Below, piece after piece: positions 1 to 11,475 of a stretch of 64,000 nucleotides of DNA (positions within the stretch are counted from its first letter, which is position 1; each line of letters starts with the position of its first letter). This DNA comes from Paratinospora sagittata (lineage: Eukaryota; Streptophyta; Magnoliopsida; Ranunculales; Menispermaceae): positions 10,342,001 through 10,406,000 of the forward strand of contig CM069596.1 in NCBI GenBank assembly GCA_035771175.1, read 5' to 3'. A program made the translations under genes and the position numbers. The notes beneath the pieces are model-generated. The model saw nothing but the letters and a program-made list of their open reading frames with translations, was not told where the DNA came from and ran no database searches.

Positions 1-32
1 ATTTAATAAATTCTTTATGCAAAAATGTTATA

Positions 33-51
33 TGTGTGTGTGTGTGTGTGT
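33..51. repeat. (TG)n microsatellite
   Basis: About nine uninterrupted TG dinucleotides lie beside AT-rich sequence. This is a simple repeat with no other visible role. Confidence 0.9.
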
Positions 52-182
52 TACCCCTAACTTTCATTTGGTTCGGTTTAAATCAACTTTCTAATGTGTA
101 AACCAGAAACCAAATCGAACCAAACTGATTGCATTGGTTCGGTTCGATTTTTTGATTTCGACGGTCGCAGTGAACACCCCTA
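52..182. mobile_element. Possible MITE-like remnant with GGTTCGG motifs
   Basis: The segment is rich in GGTTCGGTT/GAACCGAA-type words and ends in TGAACACCCCTA, a terminus often seen in plant hAT-like miniature elements. The opposite terminus is not clear and no target-site duplication was found. This is a weak call based on pattern only. Confidence 0.3.
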
Positions 183-323
183 CTTGAAGGTGTACTTGTA
201 ACCAAGTTGGTGAAAATTGTAGAAAGGGATCCCATCTCCCAAGAACTACAGCAGTTACAAAAAGCACAAGATGCACTTCAAGTGATGAGGGGCCCTGCAC
301 ATAAGGTGCAAGGAGATGTCTGA
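174..323 (+). other. Short open segment, unidentified (possible exon remnant)
   Basis: This frame stays open for about 49 codons up to a TGA. It reads as a mixed charged and Gln-rich helix-like peptide (for example VKIVERDPISQELQQLQKAQ). There is no ATG near its start, so it would have to be an exon or a relic. I do not recognise a family. It sits directly after the GGTTCGG repeat and before AT-rich DNA. Confidence 0.2.
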
Positions 324-865
324 GTAAAATGAGGTGCAAATTCTTAAAAACTTAATTATATATTATTTTTTAGTAAAAGAATTAAAAAATAGATAAAAAT
401 CAATAAAAGTTTTAAAATTCTTCAATCATACGTTATAATCTTCATAATAGCATAACACTAATGGTTATATTTCATAGTTGTTACATTATGTTTATATTTT
501 TTATATTCAAAATTTAATTGAAGAGAAAACAATAAAGCAAAGAAGAATAAAAAAACAATTGTAACACTTTTGTAACAACATTTTATTGTTTTTATAAAAC
601 CAAAACACAAGTTTCCTTAATGTTTTATGTTCTATATTGTATATTAAGTATATTTATTCAAAGAAGAGAGAAAAATAAATATATATAATGCAATTCTTAT
701 TTCATGATTAAATAGTTTTTTTTTACGTGAGCAAGAAAGTGAAACACACTTAGGCACATTAAGGCACACGCCTCAAGTGCACTAAGGTGCATGATTGAGT
801 TAATGCGCATCAAGGCGCGCTGAGGCACACTAAGGAAAACACCTTGATAATGACAAATATCTTTC
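324..865. other. AT-rich stretch without recognised gene
   Basis: Low-complexity AT sequence. At 740-850 the words AGGCACAC, AAGGTGC and AAGGCGCGC recur, resembling the dispersed GGCGCCTAGGC-type plant repeats; a related CTAGGTCTCGCCTAGGCACC word occurs near 5893. No open frame of note. Confidence 0.5.
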
Positions 866-2645
866 TCCTTCATTCTCTCTTGCTAAATATGATGATGACA
901 AAGTAATTTGGAGCTTGGTGTCAAATGGCAATTTTTCTATATCCACTGCTTGGAGTTATTTTAGTGATAAGCATCGTGTTTTTCCTTTGGATGATCTTAT
1001 AAGGACAACATTCTTAGACTTAGCCACACATTTTTGCAACCTTCTCTTGGCAAACTTCCCCCTACTAACTTGTTGGTCAGGTTCAACATTATTGTGGATT
1101 TTTTTATGTTGTTTATGATGGATGGGAAGGGAGTCTATTTCTATTAAGCATCTTTTCTAATATGGAAGGGTATATGGAGATTGTGCTCTACCCTTAGAAG
1201 AAGAAGTATTTGTTAGGAAAAGGAAGCAAAGTGGATCCTTCATTATGGCTCCTTCAAGTCTTCTATCATCACCATACACCATATATGGTGGGAAAGGAAT
1301 AGATGAAGGAGAATGGAAATTTTGAGATCCATTGACTTAATCTAACGTACATTACCTATGATGTTAAAACTTAAAACTAGAGCCTCCTCCATTGGTGTTT
1401 CTCTCTATTCCAAGTGCACTCGGTACGTTACTTCCCAATGGGAATTGCCAATCATATGTTTTGTTGTAGAGGATGCTCATAGCAGGTGGAAACATGGTGC
1501 ATTACACAAGGAGTTAGAATATTTTGAGAAATATGAACATGCCAAGGTGTAGTTGGGTGGTGGAGTCCAAGGTCACGTGTGGAATTTTGATAAAACAACA
1601 CTAGTTCTTGATGAAAAACGGCGTGATGATCAATACTCATAGCGCTATGACTAATTTGCTTTTTTTTGGCAAAGTCCATCGTTAAGGCCTTCAAATTAGC
1701 TTTTTTTTTTTTTTAATGCTAGGAAAACTTTGTTTCGAGTATAACTCAAGTTAGAAGAGTCTGTTTTTTTTTTTTTGTTGTTGCTACGCAATCTCTCTCG
1801 TGAGATCTTTCTTTTTAGATAGTTTTTAGGATACTTTTTATTTTTGTAAAAATTTGTTATTTTTAGAATTTGAGTCTATTTAGAAGATTGGTTGTTATTA
1901 TTTTCAGAATTAGAATCTATTAAAAGTTTGTTCATGGATTTTGCTTATTTAAAGGTCATTGTATGAGTTAGTTAGCTACAAAATGAATTAAGAATTTTGG
2001 TATTTTTTCCCTCTTTTTCAGTATTCTTGTAAATCAACGAGTTAGATAATAAGGAGAGCTTTTGTCTTCTCTATTCACGCCCTGCATCAGAACCTCCCCC
2101 CATGGTTATTTTGCCTTAAACTCTGATGGTTCTTTTTTTGCATTTTTAGATTTCGTTTTGGAGGTTTAATTAGAGACCCTAATGGGACTTCACTTTTTGC
2201 ATTTGCTGATGAGAAAAAGGTGTCAAATAGTCTTCAAATCAAAACTGTTGCTCTGCTTTTTGGTATCAAACTAATCAAGTCTTTTGATATCCAAAATGTC
2301 ATCCTACAGATTGACTCCCATGTTCTTGTTAATTTTATTAACAAGGTTTGATCCCCTCCTTGGAGAATCTTTTCTTGGATTTCAACTATTCATGAAATTT
2401 TGAGCTGTCTTCTTGGAGTTGCATCCGCTGCTTGAGGGAAGCGAATCTCCTTGCTAATTGGCTAGGTAATGTAGTTCCCTATGGCAATGAAGTTTTGTTC
2501 TCTCCATCTAGGATCCTTTTTTTGGCTAATCTTGTAAATAATGATTCTGAAGGTGCCATGCACATAAAGAAAACTTCATTGTAGTACTTTCCCCTTTTTT
2601 TGTATTGATACATATATCTTCTCCGTCCTATTGAAAAAAAAACTT
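866..2645 (+). pseudogene. Decayed LINE (non-LTR retrotransposon) 3' part
   Basis: Two blocks of a plant LINE ORF2 are readable. At about 885-1110 the peptide includes DDDKVIWSLVSNGNFSISTA, the start of the reverse-transcriptase-associated zinc-binding (zf-RVT) domain that follows the RT in plant LINEs. At about 2110-2350 an RNase H-like domain appears with LNSDGS, then GGLIRDPNG in another frame, then LQIDSHVLVNFIN. The order is that of a LINE 3' end. The region closes with a T-rich stretch and an A run (2634-2642), consistent with the LINE poly-A tail. Stops and at least one frameshift show it is dead. About 1 kb between the two blocks is not readable and may contain an insertion. Confidence 0.6.
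1300..2085. other. Unassigned sequence inside the LINE relic
   Basis: No LINE protein is readable here. The part from about 1795 to 2090 has the look of a short LTR: T-rich, a TATTTAAAGG-like block near 1948, then a GAGAGC...TCTCTATTCACGCC stretch. I could not find paired ends or a target-site duplication, so it is left unassigned. Confidence 0.3.
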
Positions 2646-3332
2646 GCCCATATTTGATGTAGGACTATTACTTTGTTCCATATGTACCCAACAAATCTCT
2701 ACCTTAGATCAAAATCCCTCTATTCATCATGATCACACATCATATGATTAATATTAGAGCACTTGTTGCTATGATCTCAAGGAACCATCTATGATCACGA
2801 GTGCCCACCTATGTTCTACTTTGATGTAATCCATGTCCACCTGTTACTCCATTTTGACATGTGTGTCTTAATCGAACCATCGACTCTAATACCACTAGTT
2901 GTGTGGGCTTGATCTCAACTAGTATCAATATTATCCCCGTCGTAGTGAGAATCGTGATCCAAATTGTTGAATCGTACAATTTAAAATCCGATTCACCCCA
3001 AAATGATCCGAATTAAATTCATAAGTCGCTATATCTGAGAATTTTAAGTGAATCGATTTGAATCGATAGTGTGAATAATAGGTGAATCAAACCAAATTGC
3101 TAGATGAATCATAGTGAATCGATTGGAATCATTAATTAGCTGAAAAATACAAATGTCATTATAACTCTATAGCTACTTAATATATACAAATATATGATTG
3201 ATATATGTATTGTGTCATACGATTCACCGGTCCGAGTCCTAATTTAATTTATTATGTCTCAAAATGATTCAATTCTGATGCTTGATTTTGACAACCATGA
3301 TTGTCCTTCATTTTAAACACCTTTTAGTCTAG
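2646..3332. repeat. Non-coding; includes GAATCG-rich repeat
   Basis: Between about 2935 and 3305 the words GAATCGTGATCC, TGAATCG and GATTCACC recur on both strands, and the block ends in GTTGTCAAAATC when read on the minus strand. This resembles a dispersed plant miniature element, but terminal repeats could not be proven by eye. The rest shows nothing recognisable. Confidence 0.3.
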
Positions 3333-3703
3333 GTGTGGGGATCTACTCCAAGATTTCTCAGTACTATTAAGGGTAAGATCCCAAGTTATAATCCATATGA
3401 GGAACTTGTCACATCTGATGTTGGTACTATTACTTCGGTCACATATACCCAATACTCCATCGCTACCTCTACAAATAATGATCAAGATCCCAAATTGGGG
3501 AAGTTGATTTCATCTTATTTGTCTAAGGTTGAATTACATGTGCCTAAAGCTTTGGAATAATTCCATCACATGCCTCCTAATCTCAAGGGGAGATATCATA
3601 ACTTCCTCTCTTCCATGGATGACAGGTCTTATCTAATTGACATAGCATTTTGCTCTTAATGTTGTATGAAAGATGAATGTGTTTTAACATCCATGTTTCA
3701 ACC
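3333..3703 (+). other. Unidentified coding-like fragment broken by a solo LTR
   Basis: A frame open for about 75 codons is followed, after one stop, by a further readable stretch (HHMPPNLKGRYHNFLSSMDD) up to the edge of the solo LTR at 3704. The same frame does not clearly resume after the LTR. I do not recognise the family; it may be transposon gag or chance. Confidence 0.2.
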
Positions 3704-5240
3704 TGTTGGCCCAGAATTAAGTCCAAGGGGGTGAATTGGACTAGCAAGTTATAAAAAATATGTTTCTCTAAAATAAACTGAACAAGCAATAGAAATCGAA
3801 AACATGAAAGTAGACAAGTTTACAAATGAGTTGGTGTGGTTCGACTTTCAAATCCTACGTCTACGACTTGATCTCCGCAATCAAGATTTTGCCAAATGCA
3901 CTAAAATGATCCTACTTACCAAGTGAGCATCAAACCAAATACATATATCGGTCCTTGGACAAAGGAACTCCCCAATTGGCTAACTAGCCGATTAATTACA
4001 AACTTAATCGAAGGAGGATGTTCTTACCAAACAATTCTCAAAGAGTTCTTACAATTAAGAATGAATGCCTTCCTAAATTACCAACTAAAAGATTTAAGGT
4101 TTTAGCACAGCTGAATGGTGGAAGGACCTTGAGATTCAATCAAAGTGATTGAAGTTTGTAGCTCAAAATCGCATTAGATGAACCAGAGAACTCTCAAGAA
4201 CATTTGAAGGATGAAGAATATGAACATTGAACGCTCTCAAAATCAAAGAAATTTAAAATTCAAAATATGAAATTTTGTTTGTAGATAATAATGAAAATGC
4301 TCTCAACTTGATTTTTATAGTGTCTAGGGTTTAAAAATCCTAATGACCATAATATGAACTAGATTTAACGAACCTCGAGTGTTATTGGATGATCTCAACG
4401 GGTCAAAATTTAAACATCAAAACATATTAGAAAAACGTAGCGAAAATAAAAAAAAAATTATCGTAAACCATAAGGAGCATGCTCCCCTCCTAATGGAGCG
4501 CGCTCCCCATAACTCTTGAGACCCTTGATTTTTTCTGGGTAACGTTGAAGCACATTCCCCACTACTAGAGCACACTTCATTGAAATCCAAGACCAAAATT
4601 TGAATTATAGGTTTTAAGGAGCGTGTTCCCTACTAAAGGAGCACATTCCCCGGGTTTCTGGGAAACTTGACTAGTGCAGAGCGCGTTCCTTTAACCGGGA
4701 GCACGTTCGTCAAACCATTTAACTCAAAACACACTCAAATACACTAAGGAGTGCGTTCCCACTATTTGAAGCATGTTCCTCTAGGCTATACTTCGAAAAT
4801 TTGAGTTTTGACACGTGGCTTGAGTGTTTTGGGTTGAAATCATTTAGGAAGGTCAAAATAAGTTAAAATGAAGTTTTTTGACTTCCAAAAACACTTGAAA
4901 CATTTTCATGAGGTTTTTCAAAATAAAACCGAAAACTTGTACAGTTTTGGAAAGCCGATTGAATGCATGCAAGGATAATTTTGCCGAGTAATTAAGAACA
5001 CATTCTACAACCCTAAACAGATCTAAGCATTTACAATTAAAAATAATCATGAAGCTCTGATGACTTGATCTTCGGTTGACTTTCCTTGACTCTTGGTTGA
5101 CCAATCATTAACTTTGACTTTGACTTAGTCTTAAATGAAAGTAATCAAACTGAGACACTTGATCAAAGTGATTAGATCATGATATGAAATTTTGTTTGGA
5201 ATCATTAAAAATCAAAGAGGTTGTGGTCGTTACATCAACA
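3704..5240 (-). mobile_element. Solo LTR, copia-type (Sirevirus-like), 1.5 kb
   Basis: The left edge begins TGTTGGCCC and the right edge ends in CATCAACA, flanked by a perfect 5-bp target-site duplication CAACC (3699-3703 and 5241-5245). Read on the minus strand it starts TGTTGATGTAACGACC and ends GGGCCAACA. A TATA-like CACTATAAAAATC sits near 4310-4325 on the minus strand, which sets the orientation. About ten copies of a palindromic word like GGAGCGCGTTCC lie at 4470-4790, just upstream of that TATA box. No primer-binding site, coding sequence or second LTR is present, so this is a solo LTR left by recombination. Confidence 0.8.
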
Positions 5241-5245
5241 CAACC

Positions 5246-7848
5246 ATCTTATTCTTGATTTTTTGCTTTTGTAGGCTCTCCTTTGCTCTCAACTCTTTTA
5301 GCATATTAGTTCTTGTCCCTTTCTTGTCTTAGATGAGCTGCTCATTTCCTAGGTCAAAGTCTACCTCCTCTCAAACTTTTATCAGTTGAGTTCTACCTTG
5401 TTTTTACTCTTTTAACAATTATCCATAATTCTTTTTAGAATAAATAAAATGTAAGGTTCTTGTTCTTCATATTGTTACATATGTGCTTGCATTGTTTAAA
5501 CATTGGCATAACTTTTAATGCTAGTGTTATATTTATTTGTCAATTTGCAAGTGATTTTTTCCTTTTTTTTCTATTTCAAAATTCTAATTTTCTTTTTTAG
5601 TTTTGTTATGTTGCCGCAAATATTTTGTTGTCACAAGTATTAAATCAAACATAGCTCTTTAACTCGTTATTCTTTCACTATATGTCAACTTTATCTTACT
5701 TTTTAGTATATTTTTCTGGCTTTATATTACGGATACAAAATTGAAGAGAGTAAAATATAATTAGTCTTTTTAACATAAAGTTTTATTTTTGTATTATGAA
5801 ATGTGTATGTAATTGTGTATGCAAGCTTTTATGAGTAAAACTAATTACTAATTATTTGCTAAAGGACCTATAATAAATATTATTTATAATACCTAGGTCT
5901 CGCCTAGGCACCATTGCTTGTATAGGATCAATTGTCGATGCACTGTCTTGACACTTTGACAATAGTGATGATAAATATATAATCCAACAAAAGCTTTACA
6001 GTAACTAAAAAAATTTAGCTTTCTTGCCTTTTCTTTAGTTCTCCAACTCTAATCACTCTTTTTCTTAAAAGGAATAGAGATGAACAATTTTTGACGAACC
6101 ACTTGCTACAAAATATAATCCACCAAATGGCAAAGGCTTACAAATACACCAAAACGGGTAGAATGTAACCCCTTTTTTTCAAGCAAAAACAACACTCAAG
6201 CCACATACATGATTGTTATGACACTTTGTTTGACATTTTCTCCAAACTTTGACCTAGAGCACCTATTATTATGAAATTGCTACCATTATATGAAGCCCTT
6301 CTATGTGCATTTTTGTGTTATTGTAAGTTAATTAGTTATTTTTTCTAGGAATTAGTTATTATGTTTCATATTCCTTAAATCTCTGTCGTGGTGCTTTAAT
6401 TCCCCTTTGCACATTAAAATCTTTATAGTCAAAATCTTCAATTCTTTACACTATTGTACTCAACTTATTGATTGGTTCTATATTGAACAATAAAAGATAA
6501 GAACATACTCATAGATGATATAACGTTAATTTATGAAACAATAAAAGGAGTAAATCCAAAATTATAGGTTTGAAGAGAGACTTTCAAATGTAAATGATTC
6601 AAGATTAATAAGACTGACTATGATTGAATCCACTTTAATGGCAGTAGAAATGTAGATGGAGACATGGTAAAGATTTAAAACCAAAAGATACTAAAGAGTG
6701 AAAAAGTTTAGGTGTCTGAGATTAATTAATTATTTAGTGAGAGGGTGATAGAATGTAATGTAACTTATTTTATTTAATTTGAAAGATAAGTTTTATATGA
6801 GATTTTCAGGTCATTCATCCTTCATGGAATAAATATTGTTTGGCATTTGTAAGGAAAATATGTTGACAAATATTGAAAGATAAATTAGAATCAAACATAT
6901 TCATGAATTGGTATGACTAGACACGAAGAGTAACCTTTTAACTATTCATGATAATGTTTGGCAAAGGAAACAAATTAATATGAACAAATATATTTAAGAA
7001 AGATATGAATGCTAGTACTATAAATAATGTCGATTAGCCCTTAATAAAGTAGAGTGGAGGAAGTGATTCAATTAGTCAACCCCCTTTGGCTAGGAAAAGC
7101 ATTTGGAAATAGAGCTAAAGATAAATCAAATAATGAGACTGAAACATTTGAGTAGAGGCTAGCAGATTTGCATAATAGTTTTTTTTTCTTTATTTTTGTT
7201 AAAAAAAGGTGGCCTTTTAGGATTAAACAACTCTTACCAGATTTATAATAGTTTTGTGTAGTAGCCAATTTAATTTATTTCCAAGCAATCATGCTTGTAA
7301 GGAAAAACAAAAAAATATAAAACGCAATGCGGCATTAATTTTTAAAACTGCTAAAACATAAGAGTTATTTTTTGCAGTTCTTCATTTGCAATTTTCCTTC
7401 TATGTTTCACAAATGTATGGCCAACATAGATTGTTGTTTTTCATAATTTTCTATCAAATGTATTTAGTTTTACTCTATCTAGTTTTTATCCAAATTAATT
7501 AAAGTTTGATACTATTAGAAGTACACAAACTTGAACTAATAAGAAAAGACTTGCATGGGCATATAAATAATGTCATTAAACTAATAATGCTTATACATGG
7601 ACACAAAATCCTATATACATAGATGCATATGTATGAATAAGCTAATACCAATACATGAATCATGAGAGATAGGCATATACATGAATCATAGGAAAACACA
7701 AATATATGGATCATGTTTAAATGCAAATACATGAATCATATGCAAATACATTAATTATATTTTATATGAACCAACATGTACAAACCAATCCATGTGACAG
7801 TTATTGCTTGTTTGTATTTTCTCATTTTTTTTCTTGCACTGGCCACAG
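5246..7848. other. AT-rich non-coding; possible intron or 5' flank of the MADS gene
   Basis: No coding exon was found. A MIKC gene normally has an about 80-bp exon just before the 62-bp exon at 7849; it could not be seen here, nor could the MADS-domain exon. The stretch may be a large intron, or intergenic DNA if the gene is truncated. Confidence 0.4.
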
Positions 7849-8917
7849 CATTTGAAATTCGAAGCTGAGAACAAAGGAAAGAAGATTCAAGTTCTTGAAG
7901 TCTCACAACGGTGCTTAAACTACTCTTTGCCGATTTTTCAATGAGAAATCATTATTTAGGTAGTTATATATTTTGAACTTGGGTTCTCTCAGGAGGCTTC
8001 TTGGAGAAGGCTTGAGTTCATGTAGTATAGATGAGCTGCATGAGCTAGAAAAGCAATTGGAAAAAAGCTTAACTAACATAAGAGGGAGAAAGGTACGCGC
8101 ATTGAATAAATCATAGAAACTACATATTTCAGTCGTTGTTTAATTATGTTTTATTGGTTACGTTTTTTTGGAACAATTTGTGTCATCTTCCTTGTTTCTC
8201 CAGAATCAGCTATATGAGGAGCACTTGGAGCAACTTAGAGACAAGGTAAAAACTTCATAGCCAACCAAAAACTTTGAAACATAAATTTTCTATGAGAACC
8301 TTTCTCTATTGCATTAGTGTTTTCACATACATGTTAACTATTTTTTTTTTAACGAAATTTAGGAGAGACTCCTTGCAGAAGAGCAATCACAGTTACTCGA
8401 GAAGGTAAGTCATTGATCTAATTTTTAGAGTGAAATTGGTCTAACTGTTGTGATTAAAAAATGGTATTATCACTTCCCTCTTCTACTTTAAAATCAACAT
8501 TTATTTATAGCAGAGGCTTAAACTCTAACAGAATAGGCCAAATTTTTTCACCAATTATTCTTGTAAAGGTTATACCTCTAATTCAATTAGAGGGAGTAAA
8601 TAGAAAAAATATTTACCAAAAAATTAATTTTCATCACCCCCAACTTTTGTTTAGAGGTTGCTAGTAGAATTAACAAACACACCTTAGATTCAATTTCATC
8701 AGATAGTTTCAATCCAATATTATACTAATGACCATAGATACTAGCTAGCTCATGAGTATGAATTCAAGAAGCTGCATCTCAAGTAATTTATTTGACAAAA
8801 TTAAGTTAATGGGTAGACTTTGTGCATTGTTGTTTCCAGTGTGCATCACAACAGCCAGCAGAATTGATAACAGTTGTGCCTTATGATAAAGGTGTGGAGA
8901 TGAGATTGTTCATTTGA
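7849..8917 (+). CDS. SOC1/TM3-like MIKC MADS-box gene, K-box and C-terminal exons (partial)
   Basis: Five exons join in one frame: 7849-7910 (62 nt), 7993-8092 (100 nt), 8204-8245 (42 nt), 8363-8404 (42 nt) and 8840-8917. Each inner boundary has AG/GT. The 62-100-42-42 series is the classic exon size pattern of MIKC MADS genes. The protein covers the K domain, a coiled coil for dimer and tetramer formation, with landmarks HLKFEAENKGKKIQVLE, RRLLGEGLSSCSIDELHELE and NQLYEEHLEQLRDKERLLAE. It ends in VEMRLFI, matching the VETELFIGLP-type tail of the SOC1 clade, whose members are nuclear transcription factors promoting flowering. The last exon stops right after FI, where family members continue with Gly. 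The DNA-binding MADS domain and exon 2 are not visible, so this is either the 3' end of a gene with a very long intron or a truncated copy. Clade placement rests on motif memory only. Confidence 0.8.
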
Positions 8918-9352
8918 AGGCTTAAAAGAAGATGATATAGTTGTTTTATTTCACCAATGATACATTCAGCTAGCAGTCTCCAACAAGGAAACACTTGATC
9001 CAAGATGGTTTCAATTGTAACCAATTCCTTCATTTGGTATATGTGATTTTAGTAAATAGTTGTATACGTGCAGAAAGAATCTTTCTAATAAATCTTTTGT
9101 ATATGCTTTCTTGGGGACCCTATTCTAATAACGAGATTGGTTGTAAAACCTATGAATATTTCTGTAGAGATATAACACTTCTGAAAAGTATTTTTAATGG
9201 GGGTTGTATAATGGCAATGTGTCATTTGTATTTCTTTCCTCATACGAACGTAATTCTTTTATTAGCATGTTTTCATAAAGACATGATGTGGTTTGCATTT
9301 TCTCATGTGACTCATGTGAAGTACCCTCATTAGGAGTGAGGTAGTTAATTAT
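8918..9352. other. 3' flank of the MADS gene
   Basis: Likely 3' UTR or flank. Near 9330-9380 an imperfect inverted repeat (AGGAGTGAGGTAGTTA facing TAACTACCTAAATCACTC) spans the likely start of the copia LTR. No other feature seen. Confidence 0.3.
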
Positions 9353-9674
9353 TGTAGAAAATAACTACCTAAATCACTCTTATATTGAAGAGAGGGTTGA
9401 AGTATTTAATACAAGGTTCCTTGTCTAACAACAATTTTTTAGCCTATATATTCTCATTAACTCTCTTACATATTAAAGTGATTGTTGCATATATATTTTA
9501 GATCTTCTATTAGCTAAAGGTTGTATGGTCCAAAGAGAATGTGTTGATTGTATGCATCATATTGTTGGAATCATCAACTCATCAACTAGATTATTTAGAC
9601 AATATATGACGGGAGGTAATTTTATTTTTATTATTATTATTAGATTATCAATTCATTTAAAAGAATTGCTTACA
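9353..9674 (+). mobile_element. Probable copia 5' LTR
   Basis: The right end (CTTACA) is placed by the adjoining primer-binding site. The left end TGTAGAAAATAAC is a guess from the TG start; no 3' LTR is available to confirm it. Confidence 0.4.
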
Positions 9675-9675
9675 A

Positions 9676-9689
9676 TCGGTATTAGAGTC
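9676..9689 (+). other. Primer-binding site, tRNA-iMet type (mutated)
   Basis: The bases TCGGTATTAGAGTC resemble the canonical TGGTATCAGAGC(C) complement of the initiator tRNA-Met 3' end, two bases after the LTR end, as expected for copia. Confidence 0.6.
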
Positions 9690-11126
9690 ATCTTTTAGAC
9701 CATGTTGTTTACTATATTGTTATGATTATATAAATCTTATTTTTAAGGTTTATATAAAATTTAACGATTCATGGATAAGGATTTGAATCAATTTAATTTC
9801 ATACTCTCTTATGGCTTATTATATGAGTTTGATTATCAGCCATGTTGATTATTTTATTTAAAAATAAAATTACATTTCATATTTTATATTTTTATTTTGT
9901 TGTAAGTTTTATTTAATTTATTTAGAAAATTTGTATGAGAAAGTTTATTGGGTTGTTATGCAATAAATTTAATGCGTCTCATCATGTAAAAGGCCATGAA
10001 ATTATTATTATAATTTTAACTTATCAGTATTTATTATATTAATGCTATGATTTAATATTCTTGTAGTTGATTGATTATTACATATTTGAATGATTAATGT
10101 TTGAAATTATTCCACCAGGAGAAATCTTATCCATTATTCATGAATTGACAAGTTTATAAAAATCTGTTAATTATTTTAGTTTATTTTATTGTAAAACCAA
10201 TATAAGACTAATTATAGAAAAAAACTTAGGTGGACTTTATGGATTTAAACATAATACAGCTTAAAAAAAATACTAACCAAAGAGATATAATGGATTTTAT
10301 GAAATACTCAAAGGTTTGATATCGTACAAGTTATTGGGTTCTCTTTATCATGAAAAAAAAATTGTTTTATTTGAGTTTAAAATCCATCAAGATAGACTAA
10401 AGATTAATCATATATTTAAATAATAATTACATAAGTGGTAAACACTTTAATATGATTTTCATGAACTAGAATCTAAGTTGTTTAATTAAAATTATTATTC
10501 TATAAATAACGTTATTTACAGAATAATATTGGAATTGATGCACTGATAGATAATTGTCAATTAGTCAATGTATACGACTAAATAATGTTATTTACAAGAA
10601 AAGGCATAACATCAAAATGGTTAAAGAGTAGCCAAAGCATTCGAATCATGATATGTTATAATCTTGATCAAAGTATGAAATTTTAGCTAAGATAACCACA
10701 TTTAAGTAAAATATTTAAACCATTGCGTCAAATGGCATCATTAGTTGTTCTTATTTTATGAAAAATAATTATTTGTTTCCAAAGAAAAATGATTTTTTTT
10801 CAAAAATTAATTAGAATAGGAAAATGGGTTTGAGATTAAAAAAAAATAGTAATTCATAAGCCGCACTGTCTGTTTTTCATTTTTTACATCAAATACATTA
10901 GTCTTATTATATAGATCTATTACCTATTACAGCTTGATCTATATATAGTAATGTCAAAATAATGTGTTGATTTTTCATTTTTGAGTCATTAATTATTTAA
11001 TGGTAATACATCTTTGACTTTAAAGAAAAGAATATGAGCCATTAAAGATATCTTATAACATATCCAGCCATTTAAGGAAAAAGAACCCTTAAAGAAAAAG
11101 ACAACAAAGATATTGTTACATTCTTC

Positions 11127-11400
11127 ATTTGCAAAAAGCAAGCACACATGATCAAAGATTGCCTCAAATACAAGAAATGGCTTAAAAAAATAATCTCTTA
11201 AATTTAGTATATTATTAGACCAATTATGTTAACATTCATCATAACACTTGGTGGATTGAATCTTGCTCTGCAGTGCATATTGCTATTATCATGCACGGTT
11301 CTAAATGTATTTAAAAAAGACCACAAGAAACTCATATGGTAACATTGAGCGTTACAAGGCCAAACTCAAAATATTGGTATAATTTACTATGAGACCTTTT
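11127..11400 (+). pseudogene. copia gag zinc-knuckle and protease remnant
   Basis: The peptide ICKKQAHMIKDCLKYKKWLK is the second half of a CCHC knuckle followed by the usual Lys/Trp-rich copia tail; the first Cys pair is lost to a frameshift and a Gly is replaced by Ala. About 60 bp on, NTWWIESCSAVHIA corresponds to the copia protease start (consensus WWIDSGST.H), with the catalytic DSG changed to ESC. No functional protease could result. Confidence 0.6.
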
Positions 11401-11475
11401 CTCTCTAATATCAAATAATAACTCATTTCAAATTATTATAGCTTTAGTAGTCCATTTCAATTTAGAGATAATAAA

